A stretch of 64,000 bases of DNA, from NCBI GenBank assembly GCA_963815045.1, contig CAWFET010000002.1, forward strand, positions 930,001 through 994,000. The letters run 5' to 3'. Under the pieces are notes generated by a model. It was given only the letters and a program-made list of their open reading frames with translations. It searched no databases and had not been told where the DNA came from. This document shows positions 41,061 to 49,365 of the stretch, in pieces (position 1 is the first letter of the stretch; every line of letters starts with the position of its first letter). The DNA is from DASUPK01 sp963815045 (GTDB taxonomy: Bacteria; Actinomycetota; Thermoleophilia; Solirubrobacterales; 70-9). A program made the position numbers and the translations under genes.

Positions 41061-41948
41061 ATGGCCGAGCGCGCCACATTCCGAGTCAAGACAGGCCTTG
41101 CCGAGATGCTCAAGGGCGGGGTGATCATGGACGTCACGAACGCTGACCAGGCGAAGATCGCCGAGGACGCCGGCGCGTGCGCGGTGATGGCGCTCGAAAG
41201 GGTGCCTGCGGACATCAGGGCCCAGGGCGGAGTCGCCCGGATGTCGAATCCGGCGGTGATCAAGGAGATCCAGGAAGCCGTGACGATTCCCGTGATGGCC
41301 AAGGCGCGCATCGGCCACTTCGCCGAGGCGCAGGTGCTCCAGTCCCTCGAGGTCGACTACGTGGATGAGTCCGAGGTCCTCACCCCGGCCGACGAGTCGA
41401 ACCACATCGACAAGCTCGCCTTCGACGTGCCGTTCGTCTGCGGAGCCACCAACCTCGGCGAGGCGCTCCGCCGCATCGGCGAGGGCGCCGCGATGATCCG
41501 CTCGAAGGGAGAGGCCGGGACCGGCAACATCGTCGAGGCCGTCCGTCACATGCGGGAGATCACCGACGGCATCAAGCACCTCTCTTCGCTGCGCGCGGAG
41601 CAGCTCGCCGGCGCGGCCAAAGAGCATCAGGCTCCGCTCGACGTGGTCCAGGAGGTCGCCGAGCGCGGCTGGCTTCCCGTCCCGTTGTTCTGTGCCGGCG
41701 GCATCGCCACACCCGCGGACGCCGCGCTGATGATGCAGCTCGGGGCCGAGGGCAACTTCGTCGGTTCGGGGATCTTCAAGAGCGAGGATCCCGCCCGGCG
41801 CGCCCGCGCGATCGTTGAGGCGACCACGCACTTCGAGGACCCGGAGCGAGTGGCCCAGGCCTCGATGGAGCTCGGCGACGCGATGCCCGGGCTCGAGATC
41901 GAGGCTCTGGCGGCCGACGGCGGCCTGCTGCAGGGCCGCGGCGCTTGA
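41061..41948 (+). CDS. pdxS: Pyridoxal 5'-phosphate synthase subunit PdxS
   Basis: A 295-residue synthase subunit that joins ribose 5-phosphate, glyceraldehyde 3-phosphate and ammonia into PLP. It is a (beta/alpha)8 barrel. Conserved blocks are FRVKTGLAEMLKGGVIMDVT, MALERVPADIRAQGGVARM, MAKARIGHFAEAQVL, FVCGATNLGEAL, GEAGTGNIVEAVRHMR and FCAGGIATPADAAL. ATG 41061 is preferred over TTG 41049. TACTAT lies upstream as a possible -10 box. It overlaps pdxT by four bases; PdxT feeds it ammonia. Confidence 0.97.
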   Translation: MAERATFRVKTGLAEMLKGGVIMDVTNADQAKIAEDAGACAVMALERVPADIRAQGGVARMSNPAVIKEIQEAVTIPVMAKARIGHFAEAQVLQSLEVDYVDESEVLTPADESNHIDKLAFDVPFVCGATNLGEALRRIGEGAAMIRSKGEAGTGNIVEAVRHMREITDGIKHLSSLRAEQLAGAAKEHQAPLDVVQEVAERGWLPVPLFCAGGIATPADAALMMQLGAEGNFVGSGIFKSEDPARRARAIVEATTHFEDPERVAQASMELGDAMPGLEIEALAADGGLLQGRGA

Positions 41949-42535
41949 GCAGCGACCGGCTGGGGATCGGCGTACTCGCCCTGCAGGGCGACTTCGAGGC
42001 GCATCGGCGGATGCTCGAGTCCCTCGGCGCGTCCGCGAGCGAGATGCGGACCCCGGATCAGCTGATCGGACTGGACGGCCTGGTGATTCCCGGCGGGGAG
42101 TCGACCACCATCACGATGGGGATGGAGCGCGAGGGCCTGGACCACGCGATCCGGTCCTTCCACGAGTCGGGCGGGCCGATCCTCGGAAGCTGCGCGGGGA
42201 TGATCGTCTGCGACCGCGATCACCTCGGTCTGGGGGACTACGTCTGCCGCCGCAACGCCTTCGGCCGCCAGCTCGCGAGCTTCGAGGAGGACCTGCGGGT
42301 CGCGGGGATGGGCGAGGAGCCGCTCCGCGCGGTCTTCATCAGGGCCCCGTGGGTCGAGGAGCATGGGCTCGAAGTCGAGGTCCTGGCGGAGGTCGACGGT
42401 CATCCGGTCGCGGTACGTGACGGCAACGTCCTCGCAGTCGCATTCCACGCCGAGCTCACCGACGACAGCCGGCTGCACGCCGCCTTCATGGCGATGTGCA
42501 CCGCCGCCCGGGACCCCGAACGGGCGTCTCGGTAG
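41945..42535 (+). CDS. pdxT: Glutaminase subunit PdxT of PLP synthase
   Basis: A 196-residue class I glutamine amidotransferase that hydrolyses glutamine and channels ammonia to PdxS. It begins with GVLALQGDFEAHRRML and has IPGGESTTI, the nucleophile C83 in ILGSCAGMI, and a late FHAELTDDSRLH supplying the histidine of the triad. Start TTG overlaps the pdxS stop (TTGA), so both subunits are translated together. Confidence 0.96.
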   Translation: MSSDRLGIGVLALQGDFEAHRRMLESLGASASEMRTPDQLIGLDGLVIPGGESTTITMGMEREGLDHAIRSFHESGGPILGSCAGMIVCDRDHLGLGDYVCRRNAFGRQLASFEEDLRVAGMGEEPLRAVFIRAPWVEEHGLEVEVLAEVDGHPVAVRDGNVLAVAFHAELTDDSRLHAAFMAMCTAARDPERASR

Positions 42536-42544
42536 GTTTTCGCA

Positions 42545-43648
42545 ATGCGGGATCCACGGGTAACGGCGCTGGCGCAGATCCTCGTTCGCCATTCGACCAG
42601 GGTGTCGGAGGGGGACGTCTGCACCATCGAGGGCGAGTCGGCCGCGGAGCCCCTGCTGCAGGCGGTCTACGAGGAGGTCCTGAAGGCCGGGGGGAACCCG
42701 ATCGTGAACATGGCGCTGGAGGGTCAATCCGCCTCCTTCTTCGAGCACGCCACCGACGAGCAGCTCAAGTGGATCTCACCGGTCGCGGAATGGGCCGTGG
42801 AGAACGCCGACGTCCGGATTGCGGTGATGGCGAGCCAGAACACACGCGCGCTCTCCCAGGTACCGCCCGAACGGCAGGCGACGCGCCAGGCGGCCACGCA
42901 GTCCCTGATGAAGAAGGCGATGGAGCGGAGCGCCGAGGGCACCTACCGCTGGGCGCTCACCCTCTTCCCGACGCACGCCTACGCCTCCGAGGCGGGGATG
43001 GGCCTTCCCGCCTACGAGGACTTCTATTACGGCGCCTGCCTGGCGACCGACGACGACCCGGTCGGCGCCTGGGCGCGGACCTCCGAGGAGACGAAGCGCC
43101 TCGCCGACTGGATTCAGGGCCGCTCGGAGGTGCACGTGACCGGCGACGGCACGGATCTCCGGCTCGGCATCGAGGGCCGCACCTTCATCGCCGCGGACGG
43201 CAAGCACAACATGCCCGACGGCGAGTTCTTCACGGGTCCCGTCGAGGACTCAGCAGAGGGGGAGATCACCTTCCACCTGCCGGCGAGCTATGCCGGCCGT
43301 GAGGTGGCCGGTGTGCGTTTCCGCTTCGAGGGCGGCAAGGTCGTCGATGCCAGCGCCCAGAAGGGCGAGGAGTTCCTGATCGAGATGCTCGACACCGACG
43401 AAGGGGCGCGCCGCCTCGGCGAGCTCGGCATCGGCACCAACTACGGCATCACCGCGGGCACCGGCGAGATCCTGCTCGACGAGAAGATCGGCGGCACCGT
43501 GCACCTGGCGGTCGGCCGCTCGTATCCGGAGACCGGCGGCGTCAACGAGTCGGCGATCCACTGGGACATGATCTGCGACCTGCGCAAGGGCGGAGGCATC
43601 GAGGTCGACGGCGAGCCGCTGCAGCGCGACGGTCAATTCGTCGTTTGA
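42545..43648 (+). CDS. M29-family aminopeptidase
   Basis: A 367-residue metallo-aminopeptidase (AmpS/T type). It has the N-terminal GDVCTIEGE and the C-terminal metal-binding sequence NMPDGEFFTGPVEDSAEG, EELGIGTNY-like text (LGELGIGTNYGI), LLDEKIGGTVHLAVGRSYPETGG and SAIHWDMICDLR, which supply the Glu, His and Asp ligands. Cytosolic, releasing N-terminal residues from peptides. TAGGTT ends six bases before the ATG, the TAG being also the pdxT stop, so it may have its own leaderless promoter. Confidence 0.93.
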   Translation: MRDPRVTALAQILVRHSTRVSEGDVCTIEGESAAEPLLQAVYEEVLKAGGNPIVNMALEGQSASFFEHATDEQLKWISPVAEWAVENADVRIAVMASQNTRALSQVPPERQATRQAATQSLMKKAMERSAEGTYRWALTLFPTHAYASEAGMGLPAYEDFYYGACLATDDDPVGAWARTSEETKRLADWIQGRSEVHVTGDGTDLRLGIEGRTFIAADGKHNMPDGEFFTGPVEDSAEGEITFHLPASYAGREVAGVRFRFEGGKVVDASAQKGEEFLIEMLDTDEGARRLGELGIGTNYGITAGTGEILLDEKIGGTVHLAVGRSYPETGGVNESAIHWDMICDLRKGGGIEVDGEPLQRDGQFVV

Positions 43649-43676
43649 GCCGGTTGATCCTGATAGGAATTCCCCG

Positions 43677-44651
43677 ATGAGCGGACTTCGCCGGGGAGTG
43701 ATCGGGGTGACGCTGGGGCTGCTGGCCGCAAGCTTCGCTGTCGGACCCGTGCAGGCCGCCACGACCGTCACGTTCCCCTCAACCGGCTCCGAACAGCTCT
43801 TCAAGGTCCCGAAGGGAGTCAAGAGACTGCACGTCGTGGCGATCGGCGGCCGTGGTGGCGCCGGAGGTAACGGTGCTCCCGTTGGCGGGTTCGGAGGTCT
43901 TGCCGTGGCCGATCTGGCTGTAACGCCGGGACAGCTGCTCTACGTCGACGTGGGCGGAAACGGTGGTCCAGGGGGTCTCGGGTCGGTCTATGCCGGCGGC
44001 TCGGCAGGGTTCAACGGGGGCGGATCGGGCGGCCACGGCAGCACTCCGTACGGAATCGGTGCTGGTGGTGGTGGAGGTGCCTCTGACATTCGGACGTTGC
44101 CCAGATCGGCGTCCGACTCGCTGGGCTCACGGCTGATCGTGGCCGGTGGTGGGGGTGGAAGCGGCGGCAGCGACGGCGTCACGGACCCCAGCCATGGCGG
44201 TGCCGGCGGCACGGCCGGCGCCTCCGGGGCAAATGGATATGCGGGTGTCGCGAATGGCGGCAAGGGCGCGACGCCGACAGCCTCGGGAGCGGGCGGAGTC
44301 GGGGGTCCGAGCGGGGAAAGTGGCGCCGTTGGCGCCCTCGGCATCGGTGGTGCCGGCGGCACGCAGACCATGACCGGCGCGGGTGAGGGCGGCGGAGGCG
44401 GGGGCGGACTCTTCGGCGGCGGAGGCGGCGGTACCGGCGATTTCGGCATGGCGGGAGGAGGAGGTGGCGGTGGCGGTTCGACCGGCTTCGGCTCGACTGC
44501 GACGGCGACGACCTCCGGCCTCGACACGACCGGCGTCCCCTCCGTGTCTCTCATCTACGCGGCCGCCAAGTGCAAGAACAAGAAGAAGAAGAAGCACCGC
44601 TCCGCGTCCGCCGCGAAGAAGAAGTGCAAGAAGAAGAAGAAGAAGCGCTGA
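43677..44651 (+). CDS. Exported glycine-rich protein with lysine-rich C-terminus
   Basis: A 324-residue secreted protein. A signal peptide (residues 1-28, ending PVQAA) is followed by FPSTGSEQLFKVPKGVKRLHV, then about 230 residues dominated by Gly-Gly-X runs like the glycine-rich domain found in ALK/LTK-type receptors. The C-terminal 40 residues are rich in lysine: KCKNKKKKKH, then AAKKKCKKKKKKR. The glycine-rich part likely folds as polyglycine-II-type helices at the cell surface. The lysine tail could bind wall polyanions. Both roles are inferred. Confidence 0.75.
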   Translation: MSGLRRGVIGVTLGLLAASFAVGPVQAATTVTFPSTGSEQLFKVPKGVKRLHVVAIGGRGGAGGNGAPVGGFGGLAVADLAVTPGQLLYVDVGGNGGPGGLGSVYAGGSAGFNGGGSGGHGSTPYGIGAGGGGGASDIRTLPRSASDSLGSRLIVAGGGGGSGGSDGVTDPSHGGAGGTAGASGANGYAGVANGGKGATPTASGAGGVGGPSGESGAVGALGIGGAGGTQTMTGAGEGGGGGGGLFGGGGGGTGDFGMAGGGGGGGGSTGFGSTATATTSGLDTTGVPSVSLIYAAAKCKNKKKKKHRSASAAKKKCKKKKKKR

Positions 44652-44741
44652 TCGCGCAACTCCCCCGCTAGGCGCGGGTTTTCAAAGACGACAACAGCAG
44701 GCGCTCGGGGGGAGACGAGCCCTCATTACAGGAGGGACACC

Positions 44742-45359
44742 ATGTTCGGACCCAAGCTGGGACTGGTCGCCGTCGCGGCACTGGCCCTTGGTCTCGTCCT
44801 CGCGGCTCCGGCCGCGCAGGCAAGGAAGAAGGTCATCACCAAGACGTTCCAGGTTGGAGTCGGGGCGCCGACCGGCGGAGTGCCGCTCAACATCCCGGAT
44901 GGCGGCGGCGCCGCGGTACAGCTGGTGCGCGATCCGGTCAAGGTGGCGAAGCTCAATCCGGTGGGGAAGATCAAGCATGTCACTGTCGGAGTCCGGGTCA
45001 CGCATCCGTTCGCGGCGGACCTCGAGATCTATCTCGCCACGCCCAGGGGCGTGATCAACCTCGCGCATGATGTCGGAGGCAACGGCAACAACTTCGGCAA
45101 TGGATTCGCAGGGTGCTCCGGGGGGCTCACGACGTTCGACAGCAACTCACCGACGCTGATCAACACGCCGGGTCTCCAGGCGCCGTTCGTGGGGACGTAC
45201 GCACCCCAGGAGAACCTCAATCTGCTCAACGGGCTGGGCGGGAAGAAGGCGACCAACGCGCTCTGGTCCCTGCTGGTGATGGACGACAACAACCAGCACG
45301 GCACCGGCACGGTCGATTGCTTCCGCCTGACGGTCAAGGAGACAAACCCCAAGAAGTAG
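44742..45359 (+). CDS. Exported P-domain (proprotein-convertase-type beta-sandwich) protein
   Basis: A 205-residue secreted protein with signal peptide (residues 1-28, ending AAQARKK) and a single P-like beta-sandwich domain: IKHVTVGVRVTHPFAADLEIYLATPRG, LINTPGLQAPFVGTYAPQENL and a final ALWSLLVMDDNNQHGTGTVD with FRLTVKE. P domains usually stabilise subtilases, but no protease domain is present here. A second such protein is encoded at 47348. Ribosome binding site GGAGGGAC precedes the ATG. Confidence 0.82.
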   Translation: MFGPKLGLVAVAALALGLVLAAPAAQARKKVITKTFQVGVGAPTGGVPLNIPDGGGAAVQLVRDPVKVAKLNPVGKIKHVTVGVRVTHPFAADLEIYLATPRGVINLAHDVGGNGNNFGNGFAGCSGGLTTFDSNSPTLINTPGLQAPFVGTYAPQENLNLLNGLGGKKATNALWSLLVMDDNNQHGTGTVDCFRLTVKETNPKK

Positions 45360-45448
45360 CCGACGAGAGCCTGGTCGGACTGTGAGCGGAAACGGGGCGC
45401 CCAATGTGGCGCCCGTCCGCTTCTCGGCGGCCTCCTAGAATCGACGTC

Positions 45449-46204
45449 ATGTCTGGTCACTCGAAGTGGTCGTCGATCAAGCACAAGAAGGGTGCGGCCG
45501 ACGCCAAGCGGGGCAAGCTCTTCACCAAGCTGGCCCGCGCGATCACCGTGGCGGCCCGCGACGGCGGGGGGAACGCCGACGCGAACCCCGCGCTTGGCCT
45601 CGCCGTGCAGAAGGCGCGCGACGCGTCGATGCCCAAGGACAACATCCAGCGGGCGATCGACCGAGGCACCGGCGAGGGCGCCGACGCCGCGGCGATCGAG
45701 AGCGTCTCGTACGAGGGGTACGGCCCCGGCGGCGCGGCGATCCTGGTCGAGACCCTGACCGACAACCGCAACCGGACCGGCTCGGAGATCAGGCACGCGT
45801 TCGAGCGGAACGGGGGGAGTCTCGGCGAGCCCGGCTCGGTCGCCTGGCAGTTCGAGAATCGCGGCGTGATCCTGGTCGACGGCGAACGCTACGGCGAGGA
45901 GGATCTGATGCCCGCGATCGACGCCGGGGCGGAGGACGTCATCGAGGACGGCGACCTGTTCAAGGTCACGACGAACGCGACGGACCTGGCGGCGGTTCGA
46001 TCGGCCATCGAGTCGGCGGGGGTGGAGATTCAGTCCGCCGAGGTTTCGATGGAGCCCAAGAGCACCGTTGAGGTCGGAGAGAGCGATGCGCCGGCGCTGC
46101 TCCGTCTGATGGACGCGCTGGAGGAGCATGACGACGTCGACTCGGTGCACGCGAACTTCGACATGCCGGAGGAAGTGCTGGAAAGGGCCGCGGCCGCGAG
46201 CTAA
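45449..46204 (+). CDS. yebC: YebC/PmpR-family protein
   Basis: A 251-residue cytosolic protein of the TACO1/YebC family, now linked to translation of difficult stretches and earlier to transcription control. Conserved start: MSGHSKWSSIKHKKGAADAK, then LFTKLARAITVAAR and YEGYGPGGAAILVETLTDNR. TAGAAT ends seven bases before the ATG, so it is probably leaderless. The position just ahead of ruvCAB is the usual actinobacterial order, though here a secreted-protein pair is inserted between. Confidence 0.95.
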   Translation: MSGHSKWSSIKHKKGAADAKRGKLFTKLARAITVAARDGGGNADANPALGLAVQKARDASMPKDNIQRAIDRGTGEGADAAAIESVSYEGYGPGGAAILVETLTDNRNRTGSEIRHAFERNGGSLGEPGSVAWQFENRGVILVDGERYGEEDLMPAIDAGAEDVIEDGDLFKVTTNATDLAAVRSAIESAGVEIQSAEVSMEPKSTVEVGESDAPALLRLMDALEEHDDVDSVHANFDMPEEVLERAAAAS

Positions 46205-46215
46205 GGCGGCGCGGG

Positions 46216-47196
46216 CTACTTCTTCTTTTTCTTTTTCTTCTTCTTGATCGTGTCCTTCGCGCAGTACGCGTAGGTCGCGACCGAGCTGCCGGGGGGCTGC
46301 GAGCCGACCGTGTGCAGTCCGAGGTGCCAGGTGCTCTTTCCGATCGGCTCGAATTCGTCGACGCCGACGATCGGCGGCGCACCGGAGTTCGCCGGGATCG
46401 GAGAGAGGAGATAGCCGCCGGAGAGAACGTGCTGCTTCGCCGGGCAGGTCGCGTCCGCGGACGCGCGCGAGAGGTTCCCGAAGGAGGCGATCTGGGTCAC
46501 CTCGCCGATCGAACGCCCCTTGGCATCGCGTTCACAGATCGCCGCGACGTTGATCGTTCCGCTGGCGGGGTTCGCGCTGCTCTCGAACGCCGAGATCGTC
46601 CACTGGTTGATCGCCGTGCGCCGCGACTGCAGGATGAACATCCGGAAGCTCGCGAAGCTGTTGACGTAGCTCGCCAGACCCGTCCCGTCGTACCCCGCGC
46701 CGACCACGTGGCTGCCACTGGGGCAATGGATCACGAGGTTGTCGACCGTTCCCGAGGGCACGGTCGCGGTACCGGTGACGACCACGGCCAGCTTGCCCAG
46801 CGAGTTGCTCTCGCACCGGGCCATCGTGGTGATGCTCCCGCTGGACGTCGGGCTGCTGAAGACGTCCGCCTTTGCGTTCCAGCCGGTCGCTCCAGCCGAG
46901 ATGGAGGTCGACGAGACGGCGCGCAGCCCAGTGTTGTTGCTCGGATCGAAGTGCGGAGCGGTGACGTAACCGCCGCCCGAGATGTGCGTCTTGCCGGGGC
47001 AATTCGCGGTTGCGGAGGCGCTTCCGCCGGAGGAGATGGGGGCAAGCGCGGTGGTGGTCACCGCCGGTTGCACCTTCTTCTTCTTTTTCTTGGCAACCGC
47101 CGGCGAGGCGGTGCCGAGGGCGAGCAGGGCAACGAGCGCGGCGGCGCCGATCAGCGCCAATCGCCTGCGCAGAAGCCGCTTCTCCCCGGTTCCCAC
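46216..47196 (-). CDS. Exported repeat protein with two poly-lysine segments
   Basis: A 326-residue secreted protein. The signal peptide (residues 10-36, ending SPAVA) is followed at once by six lysines, and the protein ends in nine lysines (DTIKKKKKKKKK). In between are three related modules of about 85 residues, each with a CPxxxHxxGGGY-type motif: NCPGKTHISGGGYVTAP, HCPSGSHVVGAGYDGTG and TCPAKQHVLSGGYLLSP, and a later C in ARCES/AICER/AYCAK. The modules are probably disulfide-bonded. GTG at 47196 is set by the signal peptide. Function unknown; it is likely bound to the envelope. Confidence 0.78.
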   Translation of the reverse strand: MGTGEKRLLRRRLALIGAAALVALLALGTASPAVAKKKKKKVQPAVTTTALAPISSGGSASATANCPGKTHISGGGYVTAPHFDPSNNTGLRAVSSTSISAGATGWNAKADVFSSPTSSGSITTMARCESNSLGKLAVVVTGTATVPSGTVDNLVIHCPSGSHVVGAGYDGTGLASYVNSFASFRMFILQSRRTAINQWTISAFESSANPASGTINVAAICERDAKGRSIGEVTQIASFGNLSRASADATCPAKQHVLSGGYLLSPIPANSGAPPIVGVDEFEPIGKSTWHLGLHTVGSQPPGSSVATYAYCAKDTIKKKKKKKKK

Positions 47197-47347
47197 GTCG
47201 GCGATCCTATCCGCTCGCGCGGCACCGTCAAGGTCAACGGCGTTTCCGGGTCCACGGCGCCCGCACGGGCGGATAGGTTGTCCTGGAGCCGGACGCCGGG
47301 TAAGGGAGACCGGCGATCCGGGATACCGACTCGGGAGGTTCTTCGGA

Positions 47348-48013
47348 ATGCGAAGCAAGGGAACCCGTCTCGCTCTCCTGGGCGTCCTCGCCCTGGCGCT
47401 CAGCGTCACCGTGGGCCTGGTGTCCGGCAGCGTGGCGGACGCCAAGAAGGGCAAGAAGAAGAAGAAGGGCGGCAACTCGATCACCCTGACCAGCTCCACG
47501 CCGGTGGCCATTCCGGCGGGAGACGGCACGAATCAGATCGCCGGAGCCGTGACAGTTCCGTTCACCGTCGGCAAGAAGGGGAAGGGCAAGGTCGTCAGCT
47601 CCGACTCGCTGACTGCGACCTACCAGGCCAGCGATCCAGCCGGCGGTCTCGATGATCTTGATCTGAAGGTCATCGCTCCGAACGGCCGGACGGTGTTCCT
47701 CGACAATCCGGCGTTCGACTTCGGCGATCCCGACATCACAGGAATCGGGCCGCTCACGCAGACGCCCGACTCGCCGGTCGGCATCTGCGAGGCCAATCCG
47801 TCGCCGCCTCCGCCCGGGTGCCCGGGAGGGTCCCCGGACAACTCGCTCGGAGCGCCATGGGCAGGGACGGAGGGCAACGTCAGCCTCGCCTTCTTCAGCG
47901 GCGTCCCCGCGAGGGGGACGTGGCAGTTCAGGGTGCTCAACTTCAGCACCACGCCCACGCACGTCCTCAACATGGCGAGCATCCACATGAACCTCGTCAG
48001 CAGACAGAAGTAG
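47348..48013 (+). CDS. Exported P-domain-like protein with poly-lysine after the signal peptide
   Basis: A 221-residue secreted protein. Signal peptide residues 1-32 (ending SGSVADA) is followed by KKGKKKKKGG. The rest is a beta-sandwich resembling the P-domain: DLDLKVIAPNGRTVFLDNPAF, an insert rich in Pro and Cys (CEANPSPPPPGCPGG), and SLAFFSGVPARGTWQFRVLNFS. It is similar in layout to the protein at 44742 but has extra lysines. A well-formed terminator follows. Confidence 0.76.
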   Translation: MRSKGTRLALLGVLALALSVTVGLVSGSVADAKKGKKKKKGGNSITLTSSTPVAIPAGDGTNQIAGAVTVPFTVGKKGKGKVVSSDSLTATYQASDPAGGLDDLDLKVIAPNGRTVFLDNPAFDFGDPDITGIGPLTQTPDSPVGICEANPSPPPPGCPGGSPDNSLGAPWAGTEGNVSLAFFSGVPARGTWQFRVLNFSTTPTHVLNMASIHMNLVSRQK

Positions 48014-48036
48014 CCGCACGAAGTCACGAGGTGGAG

Positions 48037-48063
48037 AGGGCCGCCTCCGGGCGGCCCTTTCTT
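48037..48063 (+). terminator. Intrinsic terminator after the P-domain gene
   Basis: Stem AGGGCCGCC/GGCGGCCCT around TCCG, ending in TTTCTTC. It lies 24 bp after the stop at 48013. Confidence 0.85.
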
Positions 48064-48133
48064 CGCGCTCTCTCCGTGAACGCGTTTCCCGCCCGATGAA
48101 GGACATCCGGGGCGCGAGTGAGAATGAAGAAGC

Positions 48134-48685
48134 GTGATCGTCATCGGTATCGATCCGGGTACTGCCAATACCGGATTCGGCGTGGTTCGCACGTCGGGTG
48201 AGCGGATGGTCGCGCTCGACGGCGGGGTGATCGAGACCGAATCCGGCCTGCCGGTCGAGCAGCGCCTCGCCAAGCTGCACGATTCCCTCGGCGAGCTGAT
48301 CCGCTGGCACGAGCCCAAGGCGATGGCGCTCGAGGACCTCTTCTTCGGCAAGAACGTGGCGTCGGCGCTGAGCGTCGGCGAGGCGCGAGGCGTCGCGATG
48401 CTGGCGGCGGCCGGTCAGTCGCTGCCCTGCTTCGACTACACGCCTCAGGCGGTGAAGAAGGCGGTCTGCGGCTCCGGCTCCGCGGACAAGGGCCAGGTGC
48501 AGCGGATGGTGGCGAACCTGCTCGGCCTGCCCGAGCCGCCGTCGCCGGACCACGCCGCGGACGCCTTCGCCGTGGCGATCTGCCATGCCGGGACCGCGGG
48601 CGCGCGGAGCGCGGTCTCCCAATTCGGCAGGCCACGCGTGGGCACGACGCCAACGCTCGCGTCGCGCCAGCAGATGGCGGGCTAG
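48134..48685 (+). CDS. ruvC: Holliday junction resolvase RuvC
   Basis: A 183-residue endonuclease that cuts four-way junctions symmetrically. Catalytic acidic residues are D7 (GIDPGTANTGFG), E67 (MALEDLFFGKN) and D139/D143 in SPDHAADAFAVAICH. The C-terminal 25 residues are a variable tail. Start GTG. It precedes ruvA by 80 bp, in the order ruvC-ruvA-ruvB. Confidence 0.97.
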   Translation: MIVIGIDPGTANTGFGVVRTSGERMVALDGGVIETESGLPVEQRLAKLHDSLGELIRWHEPKAMALEDLFFGKNVASALSVGEARGVAMLAAAGQSLPCFDYTPQAVKKAVCGSGSADKGQVQRMVANLLGLPEPPSPDHAADAFAVAICHAGTAGARSAVSQFGRPRVGTTPTLASRQQMAG

Positions 48686-48765
48686 CGCTCGCCTCATGAA
48701 TCGGGTCGCGCCTGCGGCGCGCCCTCACATAAAGGCATCCGATCCCCGGCGCAGAATCCCGAGGC

Positions 48766-49365
48766 ATGATCGCCTCCGTCAGCGGAGAGGTTCTGCTGCG
48801 CCGCCCCGACTACGTCGTGATCGACGCGAGCGGCGTCGGCTATCGCCTGGCGGTCTCGTCGGAGACGCTCAAGGCGGTGCCGGCTCGTGGCAAGCACGCC
48901 GCGCTGCACGCCCACCTCGTCGCCCGGGAGGACTCGCTCAGCCTCTACGGCTTCGCCGGCGAGGAGGAGCGCGACCTCTTCCTGCACCTGATCTCCGTGG
49001 GCGGCGTCGGCCCGAAGGTGGCGATGGCCGTGCTTTCCGGGGGAACGGTCAGGGAGCTGCTGCGCGCGATCGCGGCCGGTGACGCGAAGCGCTTTCAGGC
49101 CGTCCCGGGCGTCGGCAAGCGCACGGCGGAGCGGATCATCGTCGAGCTTCGCGAGAAGGTGGCCGGCGAGATCGAGGGAGATGCCGACGGCCCCGTCCTC
49201 GCCGCCGGCGAGGAGGACCCCCGGTCGCTCGCGCGCGAGGGGCTGCTCAATCTCGGCTACACGCCGCCCGAGGCGGCGAGGCTGCTCTCCGCCGCCGAGG
49301 GCGAGACCGCCGAGGAGATCGTGCAGTCGGCGCTTCGCAGCGCCGCGGGGGCGAAGGCGGCGTGA
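48766..49365 (+). CDS. ruvA: Holliday junction DNA helicase subunit RuvA
   Basis: A 199-residue junction-binding protein that forms tetramers and loads RuvB. Domain I begins MIASVSGEVLLRRPDYVVIDASGVGY; domain II has two helix-hairpin-helix motifs (LISVGGVGPKVAMAVLSG and FQAVPGVGKRTAERIIVELR). Domain III, which contacts RuvB, ends AEEIVQSALRSA. It overlaps the GTG of ruvB by four bases. Confidence 0.97.
   Translation: MIASVSGEVLLRRPDYVVIDASGVGYRLAVSSETLKAVPARGKHAALHAHLVAREDSLSLYGFAGEEERDLFLHLISVGGVGPKVAMAVLSGGTVRELLRAIAAGDAKRFQAVPGVGKRTAERIIVELREKVAGEIEGDADGPVLAAGEEDPRSLAREGLLNLGYTPPEAARLLSAAEGETAEEIVQSALRSAAGAKAA

Noticed and set aside
44570..44650. AAG-rich tract as a simple-sequence repeat or assembly artefact
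   Set aside because: The tract stays in frame and is interrupted by other codons, and similar lysine runs occur in several separate exported proteins on both strands.
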